A stretch of DNA of 20,516 bases, taken from contig CACYDD010000100.1 in NCBI GenBank assembly GCA_902773065.1, forward strand, positions 1-20,516. Direction: 5' to 3'. Of the stretch, positions 1 through 7,503 are shown in pieces. Source of the DNA: an uncultured Ruminococcus sp. GTDB taxonomy: Bacteria; Bacillota; Clostridia; Oscillospirales; Acutalibacteraceae. The notes beneath the pieces were generated by a model. The model searched no databases. It was not told the DNA's origin and saw only the letters and a program-made list of their open reading frames with translations. Both the position numbers and the translations under genes were made by a program. Each line of letters opens with the position of its first letter. Positions within the stretch are counted from its first letter, which is position 1.

Positions 1-1
1 A

Positions 2-3000
2 TATATTCATGTGACGATCGTAAAAGAAAATCCTGCAAAGGATCTTAAAATCACGAATTCTCCTGGAGCTTTGGAGCTGAATGATACATTCCAGCTCACA
101 TATGAAGCAAATCCGACCCATTCAGGTGATGGATATGATTTTGGTGCAACCGACGAATTCAGATGGGAATCAAGTAACACCAAAGTTGCAAAAGTAGATG
201 GAACCGGTATGATCACTGCTGTTGGTAAGGGTGATGCTACCATTACAATTTATGGCGAGGGAGAAAATATCAAGGCAAGCTGTGTGATCAGAGTTTTGAC
301 AAAGGCAACATCAATTAGATTCAACACTCAGACAGTTTCAACAAGAATTGGCATTGATAATGAACTGACAGCAATTATGGATCCGGCAACAGCTGATGAG
401 GAGATACTCTGGTCATCTGCAAATGAAAACATTGCTACTGTTAAGGCTGTAAATACAGGCAGCTTCACTAATCAACAGAAAGCAATTATAACAGGTATCA
501 GCAAAGGTACAGTTGAGATCACAGCAAAAGCAAGAAATTCTGGTGTTGAAAAGAAAATCACCTGCATTGTTGCAGATAAGATCGATTCCTCCGGTGTGAC
601 CCTTACTACAGAAGAAAATGGAGTAATCAAAGAAATCGGAGAAGGCGATACGGTTCAGGTATTTGATCAGCATCAGATCACAATTAACGGTGAACTAAAA
701 GCTACAGACGGCTCAACCCCGGACGATACACTTGTCTGGGAAGTTCTGAATAATGGTGCAAACAACGGAGATTATGTTTCAATTCAGAATCAGGATAATA
801 AATCCATCACATTGAATGGTTTTGACAGAGGTATTGTTCAGGTAAAGGCAAGTTCGAGTGCAAACCCGTCTATCAGTAAAACCTTCAATCTGGAAGTATT
901 GAAAAGTGCTACACGCGGCAGTATATTAAGTCAGGAAAGTGGTACTTCCAACTTCAAAAAATCATTGAATGTCGGTTCAGAGATATCTCTCATTGCCGAT
1001 ATTACAATAAATTCAAATCAGCCTTATGATCATGATGATACAATCGATAGATGGGAGTCAAGTAATACGAATGTTGCAACTGTTGACAACAGTGGTAATG
1101 TAAAGATAGTAGGAGAAGGTTCTGTAACAATTAAAGCAATTACTGCTTCGGATTACATGACTTCTGTTGCTCTTACCGGTTTCACAACTTCAAGTGTGGT
1201 GATCACAAATGTTAAAGCAGGTGATCCGCTGCCGACTGCAACGATCACATTTGACAATAAAAAAACAGGCTATATTCAGCTTGGAGCAACAGTTCAGAAT
1301 GAAAAACGAAATACTGTCAGCAATTGTCCTGTTACATGGATATCGGATGATGAAACAATTGCAACAGTCGATTCAACAGGTAAAGTAACCGGTGTATCTC
1401 TTGGTGAAACTACGATTACTGCAAAATCGGGTAATAAAGAAGATAAATGTACAGTAATCGTTACTTTTCCTCTTTCCAATGCAAGTATCACAGTCAGCAG
1501 TATCGAATACTCACCGATCGTTACAGAATATAAACCTCCGGTAGAGGTTAAGGATGCTGATGGAGAGCTTCTTATAGAAGATGTTGATTACAGACTTGAA
1601 TACAGCAATAATACCGAAGTTGGTAAGCAGGGAACAGTAAAAGTAATTGGTCTGAATTACTATACAGGCAAAGAAGGTTCAAGAACATTCAGTATCACAA
1701 CCAAGTCGATCAAAGCATCAGATGTGATTAAATCTACGATTGATGAGCAGGAACTCACAGCTGAAAATAAGTCTACCGGAGTTCAGCCGGACATCACAAT
1801 TACACATGATGGTGTTACACTTGTAAAAGATGTTGATTATACCCTTGCATATTCTAATAACAGAGTTCCCGGAACTGCAAAGGTAACAATTAACGGTAAA
1901 GGCAAATATAAGGATAACGCAACAAAAGAATTCACTATCTATTGTAAACACACAAAAACAACCGAAAGTATCACAACACAGCCTACCTATGAAAAAACAG
2001 GTATCAAAACATATACTTGTGATATATGTAGTCATAAGGATACAGAGGTAGTTCCTGTTCTTAGCAGAACATCTTTGGCAAGTTGTGTAGTTACTCTCAG
2101 TCAGTCAACATTTACCGAAAATGGTGCTGCACAGTATCCGGTTGTAAAATCAGTGCAGAAAGGTACTACAACGCTTACCGAAAATAAAGATTACACCGTT
2201 GTCTATCAGAACAGATCCAGCACTTCATATGGTACATACAAGATTACCATAACCGGTATAAATGCTTATAGCGGCAGCAAGGATGTAACTTACACAATCA
2301 AGAAGAAAACAATCGGAAGTGTAACTCTTGCAGCAACCCGCTTTGTCTATAACGGTAAGGCAATCACAACTTCCGTTACAGTCAAGGATAATAATGGTGT
2401 GTCCGTTCCTTCAACCGGATATAGTGTATCTTACAGTTCTAATGTGAAAAAGGGTACAGCAAAACTGACCGTAACAGGTAAAGGCAATTATTCAGGTTCT
2501 GTTACAAGAAGCTTTACGATTGTTGCAGCCAACCTGAGCAAAACAAGATTGTCCGGAGTCAAAACATCGTATACTTATACGGGCAAGAACATTACTCCGA
2601 CTGCAACTGTAACCTATGGTTCTAAAAAGCTTGTCAAGAATACGGATTACACGGTGACCTATACCAAGAATAAGGCAATAGGTACAGCAAAAATCACCAT
2701 TAAGGGTAAAGGCAATTTCACAGGAACTATCACAAAAACATTCAAGATCATTCCGAAAAAAGTTACCCTCAGTTCTGTTTCTTCACCAAAAACGAAGCAG
2801 ATGAAAGTAACATGGAAAGCTGATAAGACAGTTACCGGATATGAGATCCTTTATTCTACCAGCAGTGCATTCAAAACGGGTAAGAAAACAGTAACCGTCA
2901 GCAAGAACACGACCAAAACAAAGACCATCACAGGTCTGACAAAAGGCAAGACCTATTATGTTAAGGTCAGAGCTTATAAAACAGTAAGCGGCAAAAAAGT

Positions 3001-3043
3001 TTATGGTTCTTACAGTTCAGTAAAAAAGATCAAAGTTAAATAA
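2..3043 (+). CDS. Large Ig-like (BIG2) and fibronectin-III surface protein, 5' end missing
   Basis: The frame is open from base 2, so the gene starts upstream; the GTG at 11 has no ribosome binding site and is not taken as the start. Numbering from that GTG, residues about 10-485 hold five bacterial Ig-like BIG2-type modules, seen from repeats such as WESSNTKVAKVDGTG and WESSNTNVATVDNSG, each followed by a glycine-rich turn and ATIT/TVTIKA-type strand. Residues about 486-914 hold further beta-sandwich modules of another type (DYTVTYTKNKAIGTAKITIKG and relatives). They are interrupted at about 645-683 by a Cys/His block (CKHT, later CDICSHKDTEVVP). The C-terminus (about 915-1010) is a fibronectin type III domain with GYEILYSTS and TYYVKVRAYK. 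No LPXTG, dockerin or membrane anchor is seen after it. Likely extracellular and adhesive or scaffolding; catalytic domains, if any, lie upstream of the window. Family call is firm, role is inference. Confidence 0.85.
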   Translation, partial: YIHVTIVKENPAKDLKITNSPGALELNDTFQLTYEANPTHSGDGYDFGATDEFRWESSNTKVAKVDGTGMITAVGKGDATITIYGEGENIKASCVIRVLTKATSIRFNTQTVSTRIGIDNELTAIMDPATADEEILWSSANENIATVKAVNTGSFTNQQKAIITGISKGTVEITAKARNSGVEKKITCIVADKIDSSGVTLTTEENGVIKEIGEGDTVQVFDQHQITINGELKATDGSTPDDTLVWEVLNNGANNGDYVSIQNQDNKSITLNGFDRGIVQVKASSSANPSISKTFNLEVLKSATRGSILSQESGTSNFKKSLNVGSEISLIADITINSNQPYDHDDTIDRWESSNTNVATVDNSGNVKIVGEGSVTIKAITASDYMTSVALTGFTTSSVVITNVKAGDPLPTATITFDNKKTGYIQLGATVQNEKRNTVSNCPVTWISDDETIATVDSTGKVTGVSLGETTITAKSGNKEDKCTVIVTFPLSNASITVSSIEYSPIVTEYKPPVEVKDADGELLIEDVDYRLEYSNNTEVGKQGTVKVIGLNYYTGKEGSRTFSITTKSIKASDVIKSTIDEQELTAENKSTGVQPDITITHDGVTLVKDVDYTLAYSNNRVPGTAKVTINGKGKYKDNATKEFTIYCKHTKTTESITTQPTYEKTGIKTYTCDICSHKDTEVVPVLSRTSLASCVVTLSQSTFTENGAAQYPVVKSVQKGTTTLTENKDYTVVYQNRSSTSYGTYKITITGINAYSGSKDVTYTIKKKTIGSVTLAATRFVYNGKAITTSVTVKDNNGVSVPSTGYSVSYSSNVKKGTAKLTVTGKGNYSGSVTRSFTIVAANLSKTRLSGVKTSYTYTGKNITPTATVTYGSKKLVKNTDYTVTYTKNKAIGTAKITIKGKGNFTGTITKTFKIIPKKVTLSSVSSPKTKQMKVTWKADKTVTGYEILYSTSSAFKTGKKTVTVSKNTTKTKTITGLTKGKTYYVKVRAYKTVSGKKVYGSYSSVKKIKVK

Positions 3044-3064
3044 TCTGTAGTGTAACAGATTCAG

Positions 3065-3110
3065 AAAGCGTCAGACGTTTCCATCCCGGAGCGTCCGACG
3101 TTTTCATTTT
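3065..3110 (+). terminator. Rho-independent terminator after the surface protein
   Basis: Two near-identical copies of GCGTCnGACGTTT (3068-3080 and 3091-3103) are each almost self-complementary, so together they fold into one long stem around a short CATCCC loop. A T-rich stretch follows (TTTTCATTTTATTTC). It lies 22 bases past the stop codon. Confidence 0.8.
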
Positions 3111-3230
3111 ATTTCTGTTACAAATTTCAATTTTATTTTCACCAACTATATACTATAATAATTTATATCGGAGGCGGTACTGAGTCTGTGTAAAATGATT
3201 TCAAGTACAATAATGTTGTTTAACAAACTT

Positions 3231-3263
3231 AAGCCGAAATAAGGTTCGGCGGCTCGCCGGCTT
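3231..3263. repeat. GC-rich hairpin next to a promoter
   Basis: An outer pair AAGCCG (3231-3236) / CGGCTT (3258-3263) encloses a tight hairpin CGGCG-GCT-CGCCG (3247-3259). An alternative pairing is GCCGAA (3233-3238) / TTCGGC (3245-3250). It stands out in an AT-rich intergenic region and abuts the -35 box at 3262. It could be an operator or the remains of a repeat element; no function is shown. Confidence 0.45.
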
Positions 3264-3290
3264 GACAAAAGGCTCTTTTATGATTAAAAT
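3262..3290 (+). promoter_or_regulatory. Sigma-A type promoter for the DUF1015 gene
   Basis: TTGACA (3262-3267), a 17-base spacer and TAAAAT (3285-3290) give a near-consensus vegetative promoter. The predicted start of transcription near 3297 leaves a leader of about 27 bases before the ATG at 3324. A weaker upstream TATAAT sits at 3154-3159 without a good -35. Confidence 0.75.
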
Positions 3291-3323
3291 AATATATATT
3301 GTTTTATGTAAAGGAGAATTGTT

Positions 3324-4598
3324 ATGGCAGAAATCAGACCGTTTAAGGCACTCAGATTCGATACGGAAAAGGCAGGCTCTATTGAGGAGCTTGTGTGTCC
3401 GCCTTATGATATCATCAGCGAGGAACAAAGACAGGCTTATCTTCAGAAAAACGAGAATAATATCATCCGCCTGGAACTTCCGAAGGGTGAGCATCCTTAT
3501 GAGGAGGCAGGGGAAACCCTCAGGAATTTTAAGGAAAAAGGAATTCTCAGAAATGATGTGTCGGATGCTGTTTATATTTATGAGGAAGAATTTACTGTCG
3601 GCGGTGTTACAAGAAGCTTTAAGGGCTGTATTGTAAGAGTGAAGATCGCAGAGTTTTCCAAAGGTGTTGTGCTTCCCCATGAGGAAACACTTTCCAAGGC
3701 AAAAGAGGACAGATTTAATCTGATGAAAGCAACAAACTGCAATTTCAGTCAGATATATTCACTCTTTAATGACGAGAAACATACAGTGACAGCGATTCTT
3801 GACAGATGCAGCAAAGGCCAGCCGTTAAACGAACTTAGCGACGGAGAGGGAGTGACACACAGACTCTGGGCAGTAACTGACCCGGTTGAAATTGAAACGA
3901 TCTGCAAGGAATTTGCTGACAAGAAACTGTATATTGCCGATGGACATCACCGCTATGAAACTGCTCTCAATTACCGTAACTACTGCCGAGAAAACGGTAT
4001 CGGAAACGGAGCAGAGGATTATGTGATGATGATGCTTGTGGATATGGAGCATCCCGGACTGCTTGTTCTTCCGACTCACAGAATTGTCCGTAACCTTGCG
4101 GATTTTGATGCCGAAGCGGCAATGAAGAAGTGCGCTGAGTATTTTGATATTGAACCATTCAGCGGCACAGATACCATAGAATCGGTGCTGGAAGAAAAAT
4201 ATAAGGTAGGCGAAAAATCATTTGCCTTCTATGCAGGCGGCGACAGCTATCAGCTTCTGACACTGAAAGAAAAGACAGTCATTTCCACTTTGCTTCACGA
4301 TAAAAGTGAAAGCTACTGTGGTCTGGATGTAACAGTGCTGCATACGCTGGTACTGGAAAGAATTTTCGGTATCGATGCTGAAAACATGGCAAAGCAGATC
4401 AACCTGACCTATGTCAAGCGTTTTGAGGATGCTTTGAATGCCGTTGAAAGCGGTCAGGCACAGTGTGCATTTCTCCTGAACCCGACAAGAGTCAGTGAAA
4501 TCAGGGATGTTGCTGCTGCAGGAGAAAAAATGCCGCAGAAATCGACCTATTTTTATCCGAAGCTGATAACCGGACTTGTCATGAATGAAATCGTATAA
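3324..4598 (+). CDS. DUF1015 family protein (ParB/SbnI-related fold)
   Basis: A 424-residue protein, the normal length for DUF1015. The ATG has AAGGAG (3311-3316) upstream, and the N-terminus MAEIRPFKALRFD with CPPYD (residues 25-29) is typical. The family hallmark ADGHHRYE is at residues 205-212. From established knowledge, this family is widespread in anaerobes and is related to the ParB/SerK/SbnI superfamily, some members of which phosphorylate free L-serine with ATP or ADP. It is often found near serA or serC in clostridia. Here it stands alone under its own promoter, with no serine genes within the window, so the serine-kinase idea is unsupported by context. No signal peptide or membrane segment, hence cytoplasmic. 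Family call firm, biochemical role uncertain. Confidence 0.85.
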   Translation: MAEIRPFKALRFDTEKAGSIEELVCPPYDIISEEQRQAYLQKNENNIIRLELPKGEHPYEEAGETLRNFKEKGILRNDVSDAVYIYEEEFTVGGVTRSFKGCIVRVKIAEFSKGVVLPHEETLSKAKEDRFNLMKATNCNFSQIYSLFNDEKHTVTAILDRCSKGQPLNELSDGEGVTHRLWAVTDPVEIETICKEFADKKLYIADGHHRYETALNYRNYCRENGIGNGAEDYVMMMLVDMEHPGLLVLPTHRIVRNLADFDAEAAMKKCAEYFDIEPFSGTDTIESVLEEKYKVGEKSFAFYAGGDSYQLLTLKEKTVISTLLHDKSESYCGLDVTVLHTLVLERIFGIDAENMAKQINLTYVKRFEDALNAVESGQAQCAFLLNPTRVSEIRDVAAAGEKMPQKSTYFYPKLITGLVMNEIV

Positions 4599-4650
4599 AA
4601 CACAGGCGGGCTGAAAATTCATAGGTACAGCAGAAAGCAGCGGTACAGAT

Positions 4651-4685
4651 CATTATGCATTGTGCATTATGAATTATGCATTATA
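4651..4685 (+). repeat. 14-bp near-tandem CATTATG repeat upstream of a gene
   Basis: Units CATTATGCATTGTG, CATTATGAATTATG and a partial CATTAT follow each other at a 14-base period. The low-complexity ATGCAT/ATTATG pattern resembles intergenic repeats I recall from clostridial genomes. It creates spurious in-frame ATG codons (such as 4662) upstream of the real start at 4704. Confidence 0.6.
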
Positions 4686-4703
4686 AAAGTGGAGGTATGG
4701 TTA

Positions 4704-5597
4704 GTGACAGAAAACTGCGATGATTTTGAGATCGGAAACGATAAAGAATATCCTGTTGAAGGAACGGCGGCTGTTCAGGCTGTCAGGACAGGAAAGAGAA
4801 AAAAGCGCAGGAATAATAAAATGATGATCACTGAATATGCCGATCATGCTGATGAAATGAATGAAGTACATGAACCAGTCGAAGAGAATAAACCGCTCGA
4901 GGAGCTGATGAATGAGGGGGAAAATCCCGAAATACCGGTGCCTGATTTACCCGAAATTCCAAAAGAGCCGACTTTTATGCCTGCCCCTGATATTACAGAG
5001 CCGCCTCCGCCGGAGGGTGTTCCGCCTGAAATCAGAGTAGGTTCAACGGGTTCGGTGACAGCAATGGGGGAGGGTGTCAGCACAGATGTGCGGATCAGGA
5101 TCGATGGATTAAGCGGTTCGGGAATCATGTATGAGATCGCCGAAGAACTGTATATGAAAGAGAAAATGCAGTCTGAGATCGAGGCTTACAGCCAGCCGCC
5201 GTTTAAAAAGGTATTTGACGAAAGCAATACATCCGCACTGGACAGAGAAGCGAAAAACCGTACAAGACGGCTGGCGGAAGCGGCATTGGCGGCAAGCACA
5301 AAAGAGCCTGCCTTTCTGCCTGATGACGGTTACAGCGAAACGAATAAACCCATTGATACCAGAACAGCATTTTTGCTACAGCTTGTGTTTATGATCCCTG
5401 TGGTGAATATTGTAACGGCTTTGTATTTTGCGTTTTTTAAGAATACCAATAAGAATATCCGCAGTTTCAGCAGGGGCATTGTCATATGGGCTGCGGTGTT
5501 CATGACGCTGCTTTTTGTGTATTTTGCCCTATTTTATGTTTTATCACCTGTCAACCGAACACAGTTTACATGGGCAGAAAGCTTTTTCAGAATATAA
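4704..5597 (+). CDS. Unrecognised acidic, proline-rich membrane protein
   Basis: Start chosen at GTG 4704 because GGAGG (4691-4695) lies 8 bases upstream; the in-frame ATG at 4662 lies in repeat sequence without a binding site. The product has 297 residues. The first part is hydrophilic: a basic patch (GKRKKRRNNKM) is followed by an acidic, proline-rich stretch (EIPVPDLPEIPKEP, then PEPPPPEG-like) with no obvious fold. A short region follows with a glycine-rich turn and helix-forming segment. Two hydrophobic segments lie near the C-terminus, about 222-246 and 259-281, with a short lysine-rich loop (FKNTNKNIRSF). There is no N-terminal signal peptide, so the long N-terminal part is probably cytoplasmic and anchored by the C-terminal hairpin. 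It sits alone between a DUF1015 gene and a convergent regulator. I do not recognise the family and assign no function. Confidence 0.7.
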   Translation: MTENCDDFEIGNDKEYPVEGTAAVQAVRTGKRKKRRNNKMMITEYADHADEMNEVHEPVEENKPLEELMNEGENPEIPVPDLPEIPKEPTFMPAPDITEPPPPEGVPPEIRVGSTGSVTAMGEGVSTDVRIRIDGLSGSGIMYEIAEELYMKEKMQSEIEAYSQPPFKKVFDESNTSALDREAKNRTRRLAEAALAASTKEPAFLPDDGYSETNKPIDTRTAFLLQLVFMIPVVNIVTALYFAFFKNTNKNIRSFSRGIVIWAAVFMTLLFVYFALFYVLSPVNRTQFTWAESFFRI

Positions 5598-5605
5598 TAT
5601 AAACA

Positions 5606-5646
5606 AACCAACCGCACAACGATTATATGTCGCTGTGCGGTTGGTT
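5606..5646. terminator. Bidirectional terminator between convergent genes
   Basis: A perfect 13-bp stem AACCAACCGCACA (5606-5618) / TGTGCGGTTGGTT (5634-5646) closes a short loop that itself pairs partly (ACG/CGC). On the minus strand it is followed by TTGTTTATATT, on the plus strand by ATGTTTGCGGTTTT. It lies between the stop codons of the 4704 gene and the minus-strand regulator, so it probably serves both. Confidence 0.8.
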
Positions 5647-5658
5647 ATGTTTGCGGTT

Positions 5659-6066
5659 TTAATGATTTGTTTTTGTATTGCTTTCTTTCAGACACTGGAT
5701 CATATCATAAACAACGGAAACCTGTTTGTCGGTCAGACCGCTGATGGAAATGGCTGCATTTTCGTCGATCCCTAAAAGGTAGTCTGTTGAAATCTGAAAC
5801 AATTCTGACAATTCAATAATATTCTGAGTGGAAGGAATTGTCAGCCCCATTTCCCATGAGCGCAGTGCCTGCGCTGTCGATTTTGCGCTCAAGGTTATTG
5901 AAAAACTGTATTTTATTGCCGCACCTTAAAGTTTTCAAAAAAATTAACATTAACCCATGGCAGAACGGGACAGCTGAAATTTTGTTGCAAGTTGTGTTTG
6001 GGTTAAATTTTCCTTTTCACGAAGCTGTTTGATTCTGTTTCCAATCGTATATAATTCTATTCCCAT
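5659..6066 (-). pseudogene. Disrupted Cro/CI (XRE) family transcriptional regulator
   Basis: On the minus strand an ATG at 6066, preceded by AGGTGAT, starts a clean XRE N-terminus (TIGNRIKQLREKENLTQTQLA) that hits a TAA at 5952-5950 after 38 codons, just inside the recognition helix. The rest of a regulator (TAQALRSWEMGLTIPSTQNI, then ELSELFQISTDYLLGIDE) continues in another frame and ends at 5659. The two parts overlap at the recognition helix and together would make a roughly 110-residue repressor. Between them is about 100 bp of unrelated DNA, and a CCCATG hexamer recurs at a 101-bp distance (5853-5858 and 5954-5959). Fragment two has only a TTG at 5892 without a binding site, so I judge the gene broken. 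A sequencing error is unlikely to explain a 100-bp interruption. Confidence 0.7.
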
Positions 6067-6175
6067 AAAGTATCACCTGAATAATCATAATCCACTAATC
6101 AAAGTGATAATAAAAAATCTGAATGATAAGCAGTACTCAACAAATTGATAGTTATACTTTACAATTATAATACAA

Positions 6176-6385
6176 TTATTTTTCCTGTTTTGAAACACCT
6201 AAGATGTAATCCACCGAAACATCAAAATATTTAGCGTATTTTATCAGCATTTCATAAGGCGGTTCATTTCTTCCGCTTTCCCAGTTTGAGATGGTACGCT
6301 GTGTTGTCAGAAAGATTTTGGCTAATTCAGTCTGTGTCAAGCCCTTGTCTTTTCTGAGTTCTTGTATAATTTCATTATAGGGCAT
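6176..6385 (-). CDS. Small XRE family HTH transcriptional regulator
   Basis: A complete 69-residue protein that is essentially one HTH domain: LRKDKGLTQTELAKIF (helices 1-2), TTQRTISNWESGRNEPPYE (recognition helix and following turn), then a helix ending FDVSVDYILGVSKQEK. Start ATG 6385 has GGTGAT a few bases upstream. The length fits single-domain repressors of the Cro/CI type. It lies directly upstream of, and in the same direction as, the disrupted regulator at 5659-6066, to which it is related in layout; the two could descend from one duplicated pair. A possible -10 (TATACT, minus strand of 6405-6410) lies about 20 bases before the start. Its target is unknown. Confidence 0.85.
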   Translation of the reverse strand: MPYNEIIQELRKDKGLTQTELAKIFLTTQRTISNWESGRNEPPYEMLIKYAKYFDVSVDYILGVSKQEK

Positions 6386-6475
6386 AATATCACCAATAAA
6401 TAATAGTATATTCTTTTATTGTAATATAACCCTGAATGAACTGAAAGTCAATGATTTTATCCTATATTCAAACAA

Positions 6476-7150
6476 TCAGTTAGTTTTGTAAAGTGTCAGG
6501 TTGTTGGTGTTGTCGCAAACGCCGAGAAAAATTTCTTTGGCGTTGCGAAAACCCTGCTTTTTCAGTTGTTTTTGCAGCCATGTGGTGTCAAGTCCTTTTC
6601 TTTTCAGGTTTTCATGAAGAATTCTGCCGTCCATGATGATTTCCGTGCTGATATATTCAGGCTTTGGTTTGAGATCCATGTCAGTAGGGTTGACAGGACG
6701 TTTTTCGCTGACAGGGAGAATGGTCAGCTTTCCGTTATGCTCAAAAACTGCCGTTTGAATATCGCTGAGATTGAAATACCCCGCCTGCCGGCACAAAACC
6801 ATAAATTCGCTCAGGTCAAGTTTGGCTTTTTTCATGTTTTCTCTGTAAATTTTGCCATTGTCCATAATAATAGTCGGTGTGCCGTTGATAAATTTCCGTG
6901 TTTTCGGAAATTTATTGTTGATCAGGCTCAGCGTTACCGAAACCGTTCCGTAAATTAACATAGCAGTCAGCGGTTTCATGGGTGTTTCAAGCTCTGTTGC
7001 CAGTTCAGCAGCGATAGAGCCGATAACAATTCCTGTGATGTAATCGAAAAAATCAAGCTGTGAGATCTGCTTATGTCCCAGAACTTTTGAAATTAAAAAT
7101 AATGATACAATCGACAACAAAGATGTTGCTGCAATTTTGAGTATTTCCAT
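6476..7150 (-). CDS. YetF/DUF421 family membrane protein
   Basis: A 224-residue protein with the DUF421 (YetF/YcaP-like) layout. Three N-terminal membrane helices (about 3-22, 33-52, 58-78) are followed by a cytoplasmic alpha/beta domain. Typical motifs are LDFFDYITGIVIGSIAAELA in the second helix and GTPTIIMDNGKI at the start of the soluble part; another is the block DLSEFMVLCRQAGYFNLSDI with TAVFEHNGKLTILP behind it. The ATG at 7150 has AAGGAGA about eight bases upstream. A minus-strand TATACT at 7183-7178 could be its -10; the -35 is weak. The family is common in spore-forming Firmicutes; its molecular role is poorly defined. It is divergent from the ABC transporter operon across a 353-bp AT-rich gap, and there is no sign that the two are linked in function. 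Confidence 0.88.
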   Translation of the reverse strand: MEILKIAATSLLSIVSLFLISKVLGHKQISQLDFFDYITGIVIGSIAAELATELETPMKPLTAMLIYGTVSVTLSLINNKFPKTRKFINGTPTIIMDNGKIYRENMKKAKLDLSEFMVLCRQAGYFNLSDIQTAVFEHNGKLTILPVSEKRPVNPTDMDLKPKPEYISTEIIMDGRILHENLKRKGLDTTWLQKQLKKQGFRNAKEIFLGVCDNTNNLTLYKTN

Positions 7151-7349
7151 TACAAATCTCCTTTTCCGTTTTATGTTAGTATACCTCGGATCATGGAAAT
7201 TATGAAAATTAATAAAATGAATAAATTGCGAATATTAATAAAAACAGATGAATAAAATCTTTATCTATCAGGTTATTATTTTTATTTAGAAAAATAAAAA
7301 GAAAATAATGTTGGATTTTGCTTTTTAAACAAATAGTTTTCAAATATGG

Positions 7350-7371
7350 AAATATTTTTTAAAAAATATTT
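7350..7371. repeat. Perfect AT-only palindrome upstream of the transporter promoter
   Basis: AAATATTTTTT (7350-7360) is followed at once by its exact reverse complement (7361-7371). A second pair, AATAGTTTT (7332-7340) and AAAACTATT (7374-7382), flanks it. It ends 10 bases before the -35 box, so it may act as an UP element, a bent or cruciform site, or an operator. Confidence 0.6.
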
Positions 7372-7380
7372 AAAAAACTA

Positions 7381-7409
7381 TTGAAAATTATTTGAAAAGA
7401 TGATATCAT
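7381..7409 (+). promoter_or_regulatory. Promoter of the ABC sugar transporter operon
   Basis: TTGAAA (7381-7386), a 17-base spacer and TATCAT (7404-7409). An alternative pair is TTGAAA (7392-7397) with TAGAAT (7416-7421) at 18 bases. Either leaves a leader of roughly 75-90 bases. Confidence 0.55.
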
Positions 7410-7448
7410 TTCATATAGAATACTGTTGCATAGTACGGGGCAATCAAA

Positions 7449-7462
7449 GTTGCTTGTGCAAC
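7449..7462. promoter_or_regulatory. GTTGC-TTGT-GCAAC inverted repeat in the leader, candidate operator
   Basis: A perfect 5-bp inverted repeat around TTGT, just downstream of the promoter. A further GTTGCA (7425-7430) and the sequence AGTTGGCAACT, which lies between the ribosome binding site (7484-7490) and the start codon, repeat the same core. Placement suits a repressor site of a sugar-responsive regulator, but no such regulator is in the window. Confidence 0.4.
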
Positions 7463-7503
7463 ATCAATTCTCAAAAAATATTTCAAAGGAGTTGGCAACT
7501 AAA

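Larger units (their letters stand above)
7151..7503. other. AT-rich divergent intergenic region
   Basis: No gene is seen here. The left part holds the leader and weak promoter of the minus-strand DUF421 gene. The centre is very AT-rich and carries a perfect 22-bp palindrome (7350-7371). The right part holds the promoter, a GTTGC-type inverted repeat and the leader of the solute-binding protein gene. The in-frame TTG at 7426 is not a start: no binding site precedes it and the residues it would add destroy the lipoprotein signal. Confidence 0.6.

Noticed and set aside
11..13. GTG as the true start of the surface protein
   Set aside because: No ribosome binding site or signal peptide follows, and the frame is open to the window edge, so the gene is truncated by the window.
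3197..3244. 15-codon open frame upstream of the DUF1015 gene as a leader peptide
   Set aside because: The nearest GGAGG is more than 20 bases away and the main promoter lies downstream of the frame.
5515..5775. 86-codon plus-strand frame running from the 4704 gene into the regulator
   Set aside because: It crosses the bidirectional terminator and overlaps two better-supported genes.
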